A stretch of DNA of 64,000 bases from Certhia americana (taxonomy: Eukaryota; Chordata; Aves; Passeriformes; Certhiidae): assembly GCA_018697195.1 (NCBI GenBank), contig JAGMWU010000028.1, positions 5,987,036 to 6,051,035 of the forward strand. The letters run 5' to 3'. A program made the position numbers and the translations under genes. Under the pieces are notes generated by a model that had not been told where the DNA came from, made no database searches, and worked only from the letters and a program-made list of their open reading frames with translations. Position 1 is the stretch's first letter. Each line of letters starts with the position of its first letter. Shown piece after piece: positions 46,301-60,000 of this stretch.

Positions 46301-49296
46301 TGGCTGGTTTCTGTCCTCTTTCACATGAGGAGCACCTTGGTGGTTCTCTTGGCAGCTGCTGTGCCTTGTCTGTGTTGTCTGCATTGCCCAAATGAGAGCT
46401 GGGAAATTGTGTTGTGTCCACATGAGCTGACACCACCCTCCCCACCCCTATTCTCAGGAGGGAGGAGACAAATAACCTATCCTTTATGCAGAAAAATTGT
46501 AGCACCACGTGCCTCTCCACCAGGTCCATGGACCAGACTCCTGTGATCTCCTGCTCAGGGGTTTGCGTTTGTGAACAGGACAGACAGAGTCTGTAGCACC
46601 AAAGTGTAAGAACATCATATAACAGGGTCTCCCAAGCAAAGCCAGACTCACCAGCCAGAACCTGGCTCTGCTTCCCTCCTCTGCACTTGAGGCCTGTGGT
46701 CTTATCTCAAGATGAAAAACTTGATAGCAAGAAATCAGAGGCACAAGATCCAAGTATCAGAGAAGAGGGTGGGACACCCAGATTTAGTGACAAAAATGAC
46801 AGGGAGTAGGTTTGATTAGATATTGGGGAAGAAATTCTTGGCCGTGAGGGTGGGCAGGCCCTGGCACAGGTTACCCAGAGCAGCTGTGGCTGCCCCTGGA
46901 TCCCTGGAAGTGTCCAAGGCCAGGCTGGACGGAGCTTAGAGCAACCTGAGCTAGTGGAAAGTGTCCCGGCCCATGACAGGCATGGGGCTGGATGAGTTTT
47001 AAGGTTACTTCCCATCCAGGACAATTCTATAATCTCCAGCATAAACTCAAATTCTCCAGCACATAACATTACTCCATGAGGAAATCCCTAATTGGAAGAC
47101 ACCCTAAAATAAACCCCAATGTTACTGACACAATGAGCATCATCACAAGTCACAGACTAACTGCAAAACTCTCTTGCCTGAAATCCCCTGCCCTTCACTG
47201 CTGCTGGCAGTCACTATCTTCAGGCAGTCACTGAGGTACAAGCTGTCCCCAACAGAGGGACATGTGAGTTCTTTAAGGGTACTGGCCATCAGGGGACAGC
47301 CCTTCAACATGATGGCAGCAGGAGCTGAGCAGTACCGTGGACGAGAGCAGCACAATCGTGCATGGCCAGTGTAGCAGAACTGGAGTCCCCAGCAGGTACA
47401 CAGGGTTCCCAAAGTGACAGATGTGCACAGCTCCTGTACATGTCAGGCTGCCATGACTGGAGAGACTGTGGGGTAGAGACAAAAGCTTGTTTGGGGGATT
47501 ACACAAGTTACAGCCCTCATCCAAAGGGTCTCTGTACAGTTTCAGCCTCAGGTTAGTGGCCACTGTGTAGCAATGGCAAACAGTTACAGACACACTTGAT
47601 GGCACTGAACACAGAGGAACAGGGAGTCTGAGCCCAAGGCTGGCAGGAGTCTGGCACAGCCAGCTTTCCAGGGCACATGCTCACCACCTCAGGAACTGAC
47701 TGAAGAGGAGGGAGAGCATCTGAGAGAGCTCAATCCAGGAAGAGCCTGAGATAATGACGGGGTTGATACATCTGAAAGCACTGCCCTTCCCATGAACAAT
47801 TTCCCCAGGAAGCTGTAAAGAAGTCCTCTGTGGGTCTGTGTAAAACCCTCTGAGTTGTGTGGGTTCCTTGATCAATGGGGGACTTCCCACACCCTCTTCT
47901 CCTGGATGAAGCGATAGCCAGCAGCCCTGCAGGTCCTGTCTGTGCCAGAGCCCAGACCAGGCTAGCCAAACTGAGACCCACGGCACCTCAGTCCATCTCT
48001 CAGGGTCTCTAAAGCAGATGCTGTCCATGGATGTTCTGACCATTACTTCCACTGCACCCTGTCTTCTGCCTCACTGATGTTTCCACAGTGTTCCCCAGTG
48101 AGCCGAGGACAGGCTGCAGGGCACGGAGGGACTGAGAAAGCACCTGATCACTCCAAAGGGCCCTGAGCCCCAAAAGCACACACACTGTAAAGCATGGGAC
48201 CTTTTCCTCATTGCTCAGTGGGGATCCTTTTCCCAACAAGGGTCCCTTGGCTCTGTCCAGGGAAGCTCAGTCACCTCTGAAATGCCAGTGCCCATCTCCT
48301 GGCAACTCAAGAATTTTCACCCTCAGAGAGAACAAAGCTACTTGGAGCACTGCCAACCAGTGCAGGATGCACCAGCCAGGATTCTCTTATCCAGCTCCCA
48401 TGGGGCCCTTCAGAGCCCTTCCACGCATTGTTGCTCCACAGGCCAGTCAAAGGAACTTAACTGAGCACAAGCTGGTCGTTGAGCAGAGATCTGCTCCCTC
48501 TGCTCACAGGCCACAACAGCCCCTCAGAGCCCATTTGCAGCAAACACAGCCTGAAGCCCTCTCTGAGCTGTGTTCGTTGCAGGGTTGCTAAGGGGAAAGG
48601 AGTGAGCATAAACACAGAGCACATTCTGTACTGGCCAAAGAGGTGCCTGAGAAACAGGGAAAGTTTATGGATCTGCAGACATGCAGGAAACAGAAACCAG
48701 CACCTTTCTGTTGCTGCTACAGGCCATAAATCCAGAGTATGAGCTCTCTAGAAAATGCTCATTGAAGTGCTTTTCACCACATCTCTAACACTGTACACAC
48801 ATCTTTCTGCCCTAGAAAGCACTAAGTTCAACAATTATTTAAAAAACCTAAAAAGTAAAAGCAAATCTACCCCACTCCATCTCCCTTCTTAGCAGCTGGT
48901 TTGGCCCTTACTGGTGTCACTCTGCCCTCCTTTGGGCAGCTCAGCCCTCAGCCAGTTGGTGCTATCTGGGGGTGACCCTGCTGCTTCTGCAGGCAGCACA
49001 TCTTGCCTGGATTAGCCAGTCCCACATGCAAGCAGACATCAGCTTAGACTGTGTCGCCCACTTCTGGTCACCAACACAGGAGTGAAATGATCTCAGCAAG
49101 GCCAGAACAGAGGGAAGTTCTTGCTCCCCATCCTCCACCAGCAAGAGCTCATGGGGCTGCTCTTCTGCCTCCTCTCTGCTCCAGTCGGGTGAGACCCCAC
49201 CTGCAGCTGCCACCACTTCTTGGGCCACCAACACAATGTAGATGTGGCTCTGTGGGAATAAGTTCAGAGGAGGTCACTACATTGATCACAGGGCCT
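46301..49296. other. Intergenic region after LGR6
   Basis: Apart from the CR1 copy at 46793-47035 I see no gene, RNA or repeat. The open frames are short and occur on both strands. Confidence 0.6.
46793..47035 (+). mobile_element. CR1 LINE 3' end
   Basis: Contains gatattggggaagaaattct, cctggcacaggttacccaga, gctgtggctgcccctggatc and a modified terminal block ending gacaattctataat. Confidence 0.9.
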
Positions 49297-49695
49297 CTGC
49301 TCTGGACCCAGACTGGAGGAGCTGCGTGTGTTCAGCCTGGAGAAGAGGAGGCTCCAGGGAGACCTCAGAGCCAGAGCCTAAAGGGGCTCCAGGAGAGCTG
49401 GAGAGGGACTTTGGACAAGGATCTGGAGTGGTAGGACAAGCGGGAAATGGCTCCCCACTGCTAGAGGGCAGCATCAAATGGGATATTGGGAAAGAATTCT
49501 TGGCTGTGAGGATGCTGAGGCCCTGGCACAGGGTGCCCAGAGCATCTGTGGCTGCCCCTGGATCCCTAGAAGTGTCCAAGGCCAGGTTGGATGGGGCTTG
49601 GAGCAGTGGAAGGTGTCCCTGCCCATGGCAGGGGGTAGAACAAGTTGAGCTTTAAGATCCCTTCTAACCCAAATCATTCAAATTCCATGATTTTC
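49297..49695 (+). mobile_element. CR1 LINE 3' region
   Basis: A longer CR1 copy (~400 bp): cagcctggagaagaggaggc, gagggcagcatcaaatggga, gcacagggtgcccagagc, ggaaggtgtccctgcccatg and the terminal aacccaaatcattcaaattc. Confidence 0.92.
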
Positions 49696-52600
49696 AGTGG
49701 AGCTGGGCTGGGAGTCCTGACGTGATAAGGACTCAGTTCTGAACTGATGAGGACACACTGCAACAGCCCAAGTGGGCAGGAGGGCACCGAGGTGGTGGGA
49801 CAAGTTGAAAGGGAGGAGGATGAGGCCATTGTGGGCTGCATTTTGGCTGAGGAGCAGTATTGGAGCAGAGGCCTGAGGGTGGCAGGGTGACAGGCACAGC
49901 TGCTCTGGAAGCCATTGTCAGGGCTGGGCACCTTTGAGGTTTCCCCTGCACGTCAGCAAGGCACTGCCAGGACACCCTGAAGGGCAGACATGGCATGTTT
50001 GAGGAGGATTTTGGCCCTGAGGGACCCGGAAGCATTGTCTAGCAGGACAATGTGGAGGCAGTTTGTAGGCACACTCAGATGTTTTCCTCTCGACCAGCCT
50101 TCCTGGCTGGAGATGCGCAGCTCTTCTGAAACAAAGCCAGTGGAGCAAGCACCCTACGGTATTGCTTTTTTCAATCTCATTGTTTTTTCCACCAACATTG
50201 TGTTTTCTGTAAGACTGGGCCATGATTGGGAACGCTTGGGATGGCAGCACGGCCGTGGCCACGGGAATGCAAGTGATGAGGAACAAACTGTGCATGGGAT
50301 GGTACTGGCCTCCTTGGAGAATTGCAAGCCCATCTTCAACACTGGGATGGACCACACATCAGGTCTGGCAGTTGACCTCAGCAGTTCCAGGTCATACCTG
50401 AGCTACCAAGAGGTTAACACCTTGTGCATGCTCTCCAGTGACACAAAACCACATTCACCTTTTCAGGCAATCTCTTCCATTACTGTCCCAGACCTGACTG
50501 GTGACTTCCAGACTCTCGTTCCCACAACATTTGCTAGTTTGAACTCCTAGAAGCAAAACTGAGACACTTCATCTCAGCTTTTCATCTGTGAATATTTTGT
50601 TAGCTGTAATTACTGCTGGGATCTTTTCCCTGCCATCCAGACCCAATGGACTTTTTCTCCATATGGACACTGTGCTCCCAGCCCTGAATCCCCACTACCT
50701 CTTACTTCCATCACAGACCCAGGAAAGGGCTACAGGTTGGTGTAGTCCATAGCAGGAGCATCATGTGTACCAAACACATCAGCTTTTGTTCTCCAAGTTA
50801 AAGAAACTGTGATCTTCAACCTGTACTGCCCATGGTGGAGGTTTCCCTTGTATGTGCTCCATTCCATGGTCTCTGTCAGAGTTTCAAGGTGGAAAAGTCA
50901 AAGATGGGCAGACTGGCACAGGAAAAGGTGAGATCTGATGGATGGCCTCACAAAAGGTTCAGCTATGAAAGACACAGGGGTGGACTCCAAAGAGAGCTGC
51001 GAGCCAGGGAAGAGCATGGAGCAAGAACCTCATGGCATCCCATGCTGGGTAAAGGTCACATTGCCTTCATGCAGGCAAGAGCTGTCTGTCCTCAGAGCCT
51101 TCAAGTATGAGCACAGTAAGTGGAGACTCAGGGCTAAAGCCACATGTCCATCTGAAATCTGCCTTACTTCAGATGGATGTTTCCTATAGGCAGAGGAGGT
51201 AGAGGCACGACTTTGAAAGATGATAGCCAGGAACTTAGTGCAGAAGAGGCAGGATTGGAAGGGGCTGATTAGTTAACAGTCTGCTCTGATTCCTCTCCAG
51301 TACACTCTCCTGTTCTGGGAAGTATTCGGTTGAAAAGCAGAAGTCTTCTTGGAAATATTCTGCTCAGAGATTTCTTAAACCTTGGATGAAAGCCGAGTGT
51401 GTGCAAATTCTCTCCATCTATGATCTCAGGTATACACCAAACTCCAGGCCTGGCATCTTCTCTTCATATGTATTGAGGATGACATTGTACATACAACTGT
51501 CAAGTGGACACTTGGGAAAAATCACAGGAAAAGCTGAGCTCCCAGTGTGAAAAGCCAGCCTGGAAAATAGTAAAAAGCTCCAGCTTCCTGAATGCCTCAA
51601 AACTGGAGTAACTTCCCTGCAACTGTGAGGAAGAAGAATCCCACTCAAACACTGGTCAGTCACAAACTAAGTCAAACATCTCGAACTCTTCTGTGGCTTT
51701 CCCCCCCTTCCCCAAGACATACAGGGCTGAAAGAATTAAGGTTTGTCTGGGGCAGGGTAATGGGTAATAGTCACAATGGTCACAGTGGTCACAATTCCTG
51801 TCCTAAAGGGCTCCCAGCAATGCACAAGTGCTTAAGGATGCAGAGAGATGTTTTCTGAAGCACTTTGGTATCTACCTATGAATGGAAACAAATGCCTGGG
51901 ATCATCTGACTGTTCGTAAAGCCTCGGTGTGCAGTGAGGGATAGGAGGAGCTGGAGAATGCTGCAGCTGGCTCTTATCTCTCCCAGATACTCACCGTGAT
52001 ATGCCCTTTCTGGAGCTCTACAAGGAATCAGGCAGCAGTGCTCACTTGGGAGGTTCCTTTGGCCCCCCCAGGGCCATAAATGTGTGTATAAGCATAGACA
52101 GCAACCCAGAAACAGTGAGGACATTCTGCCCTTTGGATATTGGCTGCAGGTGGGTGCAGCAGGAGCTGCACATTCAGGACTTGGGTCATGTCTGTCTCCC
52201 CCATGCCTCAGTCACAGAGTTCTTGAGATGCTCTTGCATTGCCAGCCTTTTGACAGGAGTCAGGTATAAAGGCATATCTGAGAGTTCCCACCTCACCTGG
52301 TCCAAGGAGGGCCCTGTATTACCCACCTGTGGCAGGTATTGCTCAGAAGCAGCAGGTGATATCCCATTCCCTACAGAAGCAAGGAGCAGCAGTTCAGGTG
52401 CTTCCTTGAGTAGCCTGAATGGAAGAGCAGAGCATCAAACTCTTGACTGGCAAGAGCCAAGGCTATCTGCTGTACTGAACTGAAGCCTGGGGAACATTTA
52501 TATTCTCCCTTCTCTCAGCTTCCAGTATTCTTGACAAGTACTTCCAAGTCATCATCTCCTCTCCCTCTTTATACTCCAGATAATCTTCTTCTCTCTGCTC

Positions 52601-52796
52601 AAAGGCCATCTGTTATTTATCTTTTACATTTTAATAATACCAGTATTAACTATCAGACTTTTTAATGTCAGTGATTCTAGTGGGAAGAAACTATTTGGCA
52701 CACTCTGCTTTTAAAAATAAAGTATGTATGTAATTATTATCCATTATTCTTAAGAATAATCCACACAATTCCAAATCTGCATCAAGAATAATCATA
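49696..52796. other. Intergenic, no recognised gene
   Basis: A 186-codon + strand frame (49990-50550) shows no domain, signal or splice context that I recognise, and a long antisense frame overlaps it. Nothing else can be supported here. Confidence 0.5.
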
Positions 52797-53215
52797 AAGT
52801 CATAGAACTGGAATCACTGAAGCTGGAAGATGACCTAGTCCAATCTGCCCACTGAAGCAGGGTCAGCTATTGTAGCTTGCCCACAACTGTTTCCAGTCAG
52901 ATTTTCTCAACAATCCTCTGAACAATCTTTCATGGTGTTTGACCACCCTCACGGTAGAAAAGTGGGGGGTTATGTTCAGATGGAATTTTCTGTGCCCATC
53001 ACCTCTTGTCCTGTCATTCACTGGGCAACACTGAGAAGAGTGACTCATCTTCTTCAATCTCCCCGTCGGGTATTCAGACACATTGATCCTCCTCACCTTT
53101 CTGTCCACCAGGTAAAGCATCCCAGCTCTCCGAGTTCCTTTTCACATCAGAGATGTCTTATGGCCCTTAACTGGACTCTCCCCAGGAAATTCATGCCTTT
53201 CTTGTACTGGGGAGT
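52797..53215 (-). mobile_element. Older CR1 LINE fragment (antisense)
   Basis: It reads aagtcatagaactggaatca, then ctagtccaatctgcccactg, tcctctgaacaatctttcat and cctcctcacctttctgtcc. This is the reverse complement of an older CR1 subfamily, more diverged than the copies at 46793 or 61057. Confidence 0.7.
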
Positions 53216-53251
53216 AAATGGTCTTGTGGGCATAGCTGATTTCAGGCATGT

Positions 53252-53289
53252 GCACATACACACACATACACACACAAACACACACACAT
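53252..53289. repeat. (CA)n microsatellite, interrupted
   Basis: CA repeat with TA and AA interruptions. Confidence 0.85.
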
Positions 53290-55724
53290 CCAATGACTTC
53301 AATATGTGCATATTATTCACTTATTTCTTTGTAAGAACACTTCACCTCACCCCAAAGATCTGAAGCTCCCATCCTAAACTGCCTCGTGCATCATCCTGAG
53401 AAAGGAAGAAAACTGCTCCCTGCTGCAGGGTGTGGAGCTGGGTTTATTTCCAGCTCAGGGCAGAGCAGTAACCAAGGCTTCCCAGCATGGAATGAAGAGG
53501 ATTAGGGGTTTCTCAACAGTATCAAACACTGTCTATTAGACAGAGAACACAGAACTGGATCAGCATGGCAATCTCATCTCTCTTGTCTTTTCAGAACTGT
53601 TGTTCTCACCTCCCCAGACTGATCCAAAATGTGGGACTTTTTCTGGCATCCACAGCATCTGTACAGGCCCAGATCCACTTGCCATGACTGATATCACAGC
53701 ACTGTGAAGTTTCACAATCCAGTTATGGCACTCTCATTAATAATTATGCATTAATATGAAAAGGAGTAATACTGGTGGAACATCAGTGTTAGGGAATTGA
53801 AAGAAGTAGAACAGCTTACTGTCCATGCCAGCCTCCTGTCCAGACTCACCTGTCAGCATTTTGCCCATAACCTTCATCCCCTTTTCCCCCTTGGTACCTA
53901 AAAGAGCCATAGATGCTCTTGGCTTAAGCATTCAAAGTCTAATCCCCTCCCCATAGCTGGATTAACCCCCGGGACAGAACAGGCTGCTCAGCACTTTCTC
54001 CTGGTAAGTTCTGAGCCCATAAAGGATAAAGATTCTACCAGCTCCTCAGGACCTGCCCACCACTCAAATGGGAATACTTCTGCAGCAGAACTTCCCTTGC
54101 TGTAATCACCTCTTGTCTTTCTAATGTGCCACTCTGACACAGCCACACATTAGGCAGCAGCAGACAGCAAGATGTCCCCTTTGTCCTCCCTCCTCCAGCT
54201 GAAACCAGCTCTGTCAACCTCTCATTTTCCCTGTGCTTCAGTCCAAGCCACCTGAACTACAATACACCTCCATCCATGGGGAAGCCCAGGATGGACATAG
54301 CACATCAGGCGTGACCTCCTAAGTACCACACAGGGATGAACACACACTTCTCTCCACAGGCCAGCTGCATTGGTACTAACACAGCCCAGTATGGGTTTGA
54401 TCATCACTGCATTCAAAGGGCACATCCACATCCTTGGACATGGTTTCAAGGAGGATCTATCTACTACAAAACTTTCTCAGGGACTGAGGTGAAGCTGAAC
54501 AACCAGTCATTTCTTCTTTTTGTGCTTTTTGTAGAATGGTATGACACCAGCCTTCTTCATGGCAATCATCAGGATCCTTCCACAGCTGCCAAGAGTTTTC
54601 AAAGGTGCTGTGGAATGACCCTGCAATGACATCAGCCAGCTCCCTCAGGGGCCTCGGTACAGCCTGTACGGCCTTACAGGGTTTGTCTACATCCAGTTTC
54701 CTTACATGACCTGCAATTCTCTCTTCCTCTAATTTACCTCTCTCTCCTGAGCTCTGTCTCTAGGCATGGATACCAGGGAGGCCATGCTAGGGAAGCTTGG
54801 AACTCTTTTTATTCCCATTATGTAGTAAGATATTTCCTAACTCCACCCCAGCACACTCAAGCAATGTTTCTGTGTTCCTCCTGGGCAGCCTGTCCTGGCT
54901 TTCACTTTCTGTGCACTTAAAGTGGTTTGTTTCTTTTTCAGTTTAGTTTAGCCATGAGCTCCCTGTTCAATCACACTGGCCTCCTACCATGCTGGCTTGG
55001 CTGCCTGCAGACCAGTCTGGGCCTTTCTGCTGTTTGGGGAGGTCATCCTTGAAGATTGAGTAGCTTTTCTGAGAGGCCCTCTGAGGGTAAATTAACCCCT
55101 AAATACACCAAAGTCTGACTTCCTGATGTCAGGATTGTTATTCTGCTGCTTGCCTTCCTAACTTGTCTTAAATCCACCAAGCTGCGAGTCTAGCAGCCAA
55201 AGCTGTCATCAGTCATCACATCCCCAACCAGCTCTCCCTCCCTCCTAAGTCACAGACCCATCATCTCCCCTAGCTGGGTTGCCCAACACTTCCATCAGAA
55301 ATGAAATCACCATTAGCCATGATGGTGAGGCTCTCTCAGCTTATTTCTCTGCATCTTCCAACCTATGAAATCCCTGTCTGAAACCTCATAAATCATGAGT
55401 CTTTGCATCAATTGCACTGGGGCTCTTATCATGCTGGCTAACCCCAACACCAGAAGAATGAAACAGTTGCAGGGGAGGGGGAACAAAAAAGTTCCTCTGA
55501 ACTATATCTAATTTTCCTTCATTTTAAAATAATTATATAACTATTTTCTGTGTGTCCTCCCATCTGGGCAGGATGCACCAGACCCGTCCTAGGAGTGTGG
55601 GGAAAGCTGGGGATGTTCCTGTGCATTACCCCCACTCTGGTCCCCTTGTTTTAGCCTTTTAACTACACTGTCATCCTTCTCCCTTTATTACTTGTCCCAT
55701 ATGATCACTTGGACTCCTAAGTCT
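53290..55724. other. Intergenic, possibly old degenerate retroelement sequence
   Basis: Phrases at 54590-54720 (gccaagagttttcaaaggtg, gacatcagccagctccctca) resemble old repeats seen antisense in bird genomes. I cannot name the family or set ends. There is no supported gene. Confidence 0.3.
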
Positions 55725-56005
55725 GGCCCTCCAACCCTCCATACCGGCAAGACTTCCCACTGCCAGAGGGCAGAGTTAGATGGGATATTGGGAAGAAATT
55801 CTTGACTGTGAGGGTGATGAGGCTCTGCAACAGGTTGCCCAGAGTAGCTGTGGCTGCCCCATCCCTGGAAGTGTCCAAGGCCAGGATGGATAGGGCTTGG
55901 AACAAATGAGTCTAGTGGATGTTGTCCCTGACCATGGCAGAGATTTGAACAAGATGAGCTTTAAGGTCCGTCCCAACTCAAAGCATTCTGTGGTTCTATA
56001 ACACT
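55725..56005 (+). mobile_element. CR1 LINE 3' end
   Basis: Contains gggatattgggaagaaattc, gcaacaggttgcccagagta, ctggaagtgtccaaggccag and a terminal attctgtggttctata. Confidence 0.9.
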
Positions 56006-56129
56006 CAAATATTGCCCTGGTAAGCATATAGGGATCCTTATCTCCTTCTCGGGGGTGTCATAAGAAATCCCAGAAGTCTTTCCAGCCTCTGTCTCACACA
56101 CACGCATACATGCAGTTTGTGAAACTCTC

Positions 56130-56228
56130 CCAGCGCTGGCGCCGGCAGGAGCCGATCCCGGGCGGGCTCGGAGCTGCCCTGCCCCCGCGCGGTGCACGGG
56201 CACTGCTGCAGCTCCACCCGCCACAGAC
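56130..56228. other. Small CpG-rich segment flanking the tandem array
   Basis: About 100 bp dense in CG (cgctggcgccggcagg, ccccgcgcggtgcacgg) in an otherwise CpG-poor region. It lies directly next to the hexamer array. It may be a GC-rich array edge or a tiny CpG island; no transcript can be inferred. Confidence 0.4.
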
Positions 56229-56470
56229 GAAGGTACGACGGACACGGACACTGGCAGGTACACGGACATGGGGGTCAGGGACACGTACACGGACACGTAC
56301 ACGTGTCAGTGGGACGTGACACAGACACGGGTAACGGGCACGGACACGGGCACGGGCAGGGACACGGACACGGACACGGGCACGGGCACGGGCACGGACA
56401 CGGGCACGGACACGGGCACGGGCACGGGCACGGACACGGACACGGACACGGACACGGGCACGGGCACGGA

Positions 56471-56502
<32 letters not shown>

Positions 56503-56983
56503 CGGACACGGACACGGACAGGGACACGGACAGGGACACGGACAGACAGACACAAACACAGGCACACAGACAAATACTCAGACAGACACACAGACATAGA
56601 CACACACACAGATAGACACAGACGCACAAACACGGACAGACAGACAGACACAGACAGACAGACACAGACAGACACGGACAGACACACAGACACAGACAGA
56701 CAGACACAGACAGACAGACAGACACACACACAGATAGACACACAGACACGGACAGACAGACACAGACAGACAAATAGACAGACTCACAGACATAGACACA
56801 CAGACACAGACGCACAGACATGGACAGACAGATACAGACACACAGCACAGACAGACAGACACAGAGACAGACAAATACTCAGACAGACACACACACACCA
56901 CACACACAGACACACACACAGACACACACACACAGATAGACACAGACACAGACATGGACACAGACAGACACACACACAGAGAC

Positions 56984-57042
<59 letters not shown>
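56229..57042. repeat. Compound tandem array: (GGRCAC)n then (ACAG)n/(CA)n
   Basis: From about 56333 to 56535 the sequence is an almost perfect hexamer array of two units, GGACAC and GGGCAC, intermixed. It then passes into ACAG tetramers and CA dinucleotides up to 57042. Positions 56333-56574 contain no T at all on the + strand. Long open frames on both strands (Gly-His, Asp-Thr or Cys-Pro/Val-Ser repeats) are by-products of the periodicity. Confidence 0.95.
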
Positions 57043-57043
<1 letters not shown>

Positions 57044-60000
57044 CCCCACGGATCCCTGTGGGTCCCCACACCCAGGGCAAGGAGCTGTGCTGTTCTCACA
57101 CGGGCTCACAGACTGTGCCTGACAGATCCCATCCATATGACAGATGCACCCGAACCCCCTACAGACATGTGGCATTTGAAGCTGAGTTTATCCCAGGGTG
57201 ATGCTTCTCAGACCACCCTTGTGAGACGTCCCTTATGTATTCCTGAAGACATCCCCCAACTCCAGAACCTTGATATCCCAAAGTCATTTTAAATTGACTC
57301 AAAGCTCTCACCTAAAGGACAGAACAATTTGAAAAATTATCTGAAGTCCCAGCCCAGGAACCAACCATTCTGTGGCTCCTCTGAAAGCTGGAAAAAATTC
57401 TGAACTACAGACATGGCACACCAGAAACCACAGCCAAAGGCAGCTATGAAAATACATAGATCTAAGGTCCCAGCAAAGAAATTTATCAAAAGTCTCAGAG
57501 ATCCCATTGAAGGGACATTTAGAAAATGCCCTCAGGGCATCACTGATGAAACAATTGTGAAAATCATCAAGGCAATTGTAAAGCTGTTCTACAGTCAAAA
57601 CCATATGGATTCACTGAGAACATCTTGATGATTCTAAAATTGCCCCAATAACATCACATAGAAGCCATTTTGGAAGTGATCTATTATGTCAAAGCATAGC
57701 AATAAACACCTCATTAAAAGGACCATAAAAAAAAAAACAACTAAAAAATCCCACAAAGCCTCCAGTATTAAAAATCTTTTGTGTGATATTTGGAAGTATT
57801 CTCGTGGGGGCCTTTTGAAGGGATTTGTACAATGATCCCTCCATTTTTTATGGTTATGTTTACAATGGCTTCTCTGTGGGAATTTGGGCTTACTCTTGAT
57901 AGCTCCTTGGCAGTATTTTTGGTCTCCTCAGTGTGTTTTCACAATAGCTCCATGATGGAGGTGGGGTATTTTTACAAGAGACATTTCTTAGGTTTTTTGG
58001 AGACAGTTTACATAATGGTTATGTAACGGTGTCTTTGGGAAGGATCAGAGATGTGATTTAAAGGTCTGAGTGATGTTGTATTCGTGAGTGCTTTCCCTGT
58101 TAAGTCACATTGACCGGACCCACTTCATGTCATGAAGAGCAAAGTGGAGACAACCACTCCTCAAAGTGAAGTCACTCTGACCTCAAGAAAAGGTAGAACA
58201 GCCATACTGTGGACAGCTGAAGATGACAATATCCTGCAGTTCATGAGAGAAGCAAACTGAAACTGGCACAAATATTTGCATCCATGACTGTAACAGTTCC
58301 AAACAGATCATTTCAGATCACCAGCCCAGTCTCTTTCACCATGCCCCTGTCAGTGAGGATGAGTTTCTCATGCAGGGATGCAGCTGACTTTCCCCACAGT
58401 GCAGCCAGATTGAAAACCACCATGTAAGAAGTGAGAGATCAAAGAGTCTGGCTTCTTCCATGATCACAGCCACAACAGTCTTGCCCATCCCAAACTGGTA
58501 AACCACTGCTGAAGAAGAATCTGGAGCTCCCTACTGCTGCTCAGACTTGAAGGAGAGCCTGGGTGCACAATGGCCTGTTTTTCCAGGAATATCACTTTCT
58601 CTGATACAAGAAATCACCTCTTCCTTCTTTTCAGCTGAAGAACATCCATCCATCTGGACTGGAAGAGAATAAACATTTTTTAACCCAGGGCTTGCAACAG
58701 GAGATGAAATGTAGTAACTGAATTTTTCTCCTGGAAACTGCAGCACAGGAACTGAGAACAGATTCAGGCTCCTCAGATAAGCAGCTCCATGCAGGAGCTG
58801 AAGCCAGGAGGCACTTGGCAGTAGCCTTTGAGTGCCTCTGGCTGGTAAAGGATTATCCTCCAGAGGATGAATGTTCTCAAGAGGATATTCCCAAATCCAG
58901 TGGTGGCTTTTGTTAGTTTTGACATAAGAGACTTACAGTCAACCCAGTTCCAACATTTCTTCCTCCGCCTTCCCCAGACCATTCTTCTCTCACAGCACCA
59001 CAAGTTTTCATGCTCTGCAAGCACTGAGAATGTGCCTAGTGTGAGACCAAAGGGATGAAAGTCCTGGAAAAAAAGGAAACTTCTAATAACAAAACTAATA
59101 ACAGAAACTTCAACAGAAAATATTTTCTCTGTGAATGCACAATGAAACACATCAGTCTTGTGTCTAGAAGTACATGAACCTCCAAAACACTTTTTATAAC
59201 TAAAGTACTTCAAATAATTTTTTTTTTATATATCAATCAGAATTGTTTTTAATGGTCCTGCCTGTACTCAGGCTAAAGCTCTCCTTGCTATCTCATGGGC
59301 ACATCTGGTTTGTGTCTCCAGAGTTCTCACACACCTCCACTCCTTGAACACCACAGTGCAGTGTCTGAGTCACACAGGCTCTGTGAGTTCCTGAAGGTGT
59401 GAAGGCAAACAGGGCTGGCCTGGCTTTGCCCTCTCTGGCTTGGATGCACCCTCAGTCCTTCCAAAATCCATCTATCTGTTCCCTGAAATCCTTGTTCCTC
59501 CCTATGGGAGACTTATGCTCGTCCAAGGCACATTAACCACTCTCCCAAGTGCACAGCTGAGGAAGAACAACCCTTCACAGATTACTCTGCTGGACAATGA
59601 CAGACAGCTCCAAGGACAGACAAGGGAGCAAGGCAGGGGTGGGAGGGATTCTAACCATGATCCACAGAAACAGTAAATGCAAAACATCTCAAACTGGGGA
59701 TCTGGGCTCTGCACTACTGTTCCCAAGTAAAAGGGTCTGACTTGTCTCTCTAAGAGAAAGAGTGAATACATCTGGGAGAAGGAGGGCTGGAGAGCAGCCG
59801 GAGCAGCTGTGTTACCTGGGGATCTCATCTCAGTGTTCTTAACCTACAGGACCTGCAGGCACAGACTCTGTGTATTCACTTAGATTTGCAGAAAACCAGG
59901 TTTACTTGGCAGCTTCCCCAGCCTGGCTTGTGCAGGAGACACTGAGCAAGGATATACTGCAGCCTTGGAAAACCAAGCCAGCACAACTGCTGGGAACTGC

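Noticed and set aside
49990..50550. 186-codon intergenic frame
   Set aside because: No recognised domain, no splice or promoter signals, and a long antisense frame over part of it.
56229..57042. CRISPR-like regular array
   Set aside because: There are no unique spacers, only short nested units, and the host is a vertebrate.
56094..57175. Long open frames over the tandem array (Gly-His, Asp-Thr, Cys-Pro and Val-Ser repeats)
   Set aside because: They arise because a T-free or A-free repeat cannot form stop codons in several frames. They have no start context, splice sites or non-repeat domain.
58531..59213. - strand frames considered as UBE2T exons
   Set aside because: None contains the conserved catalytic-core motifs of ubiquitin-conjugating enzymes.
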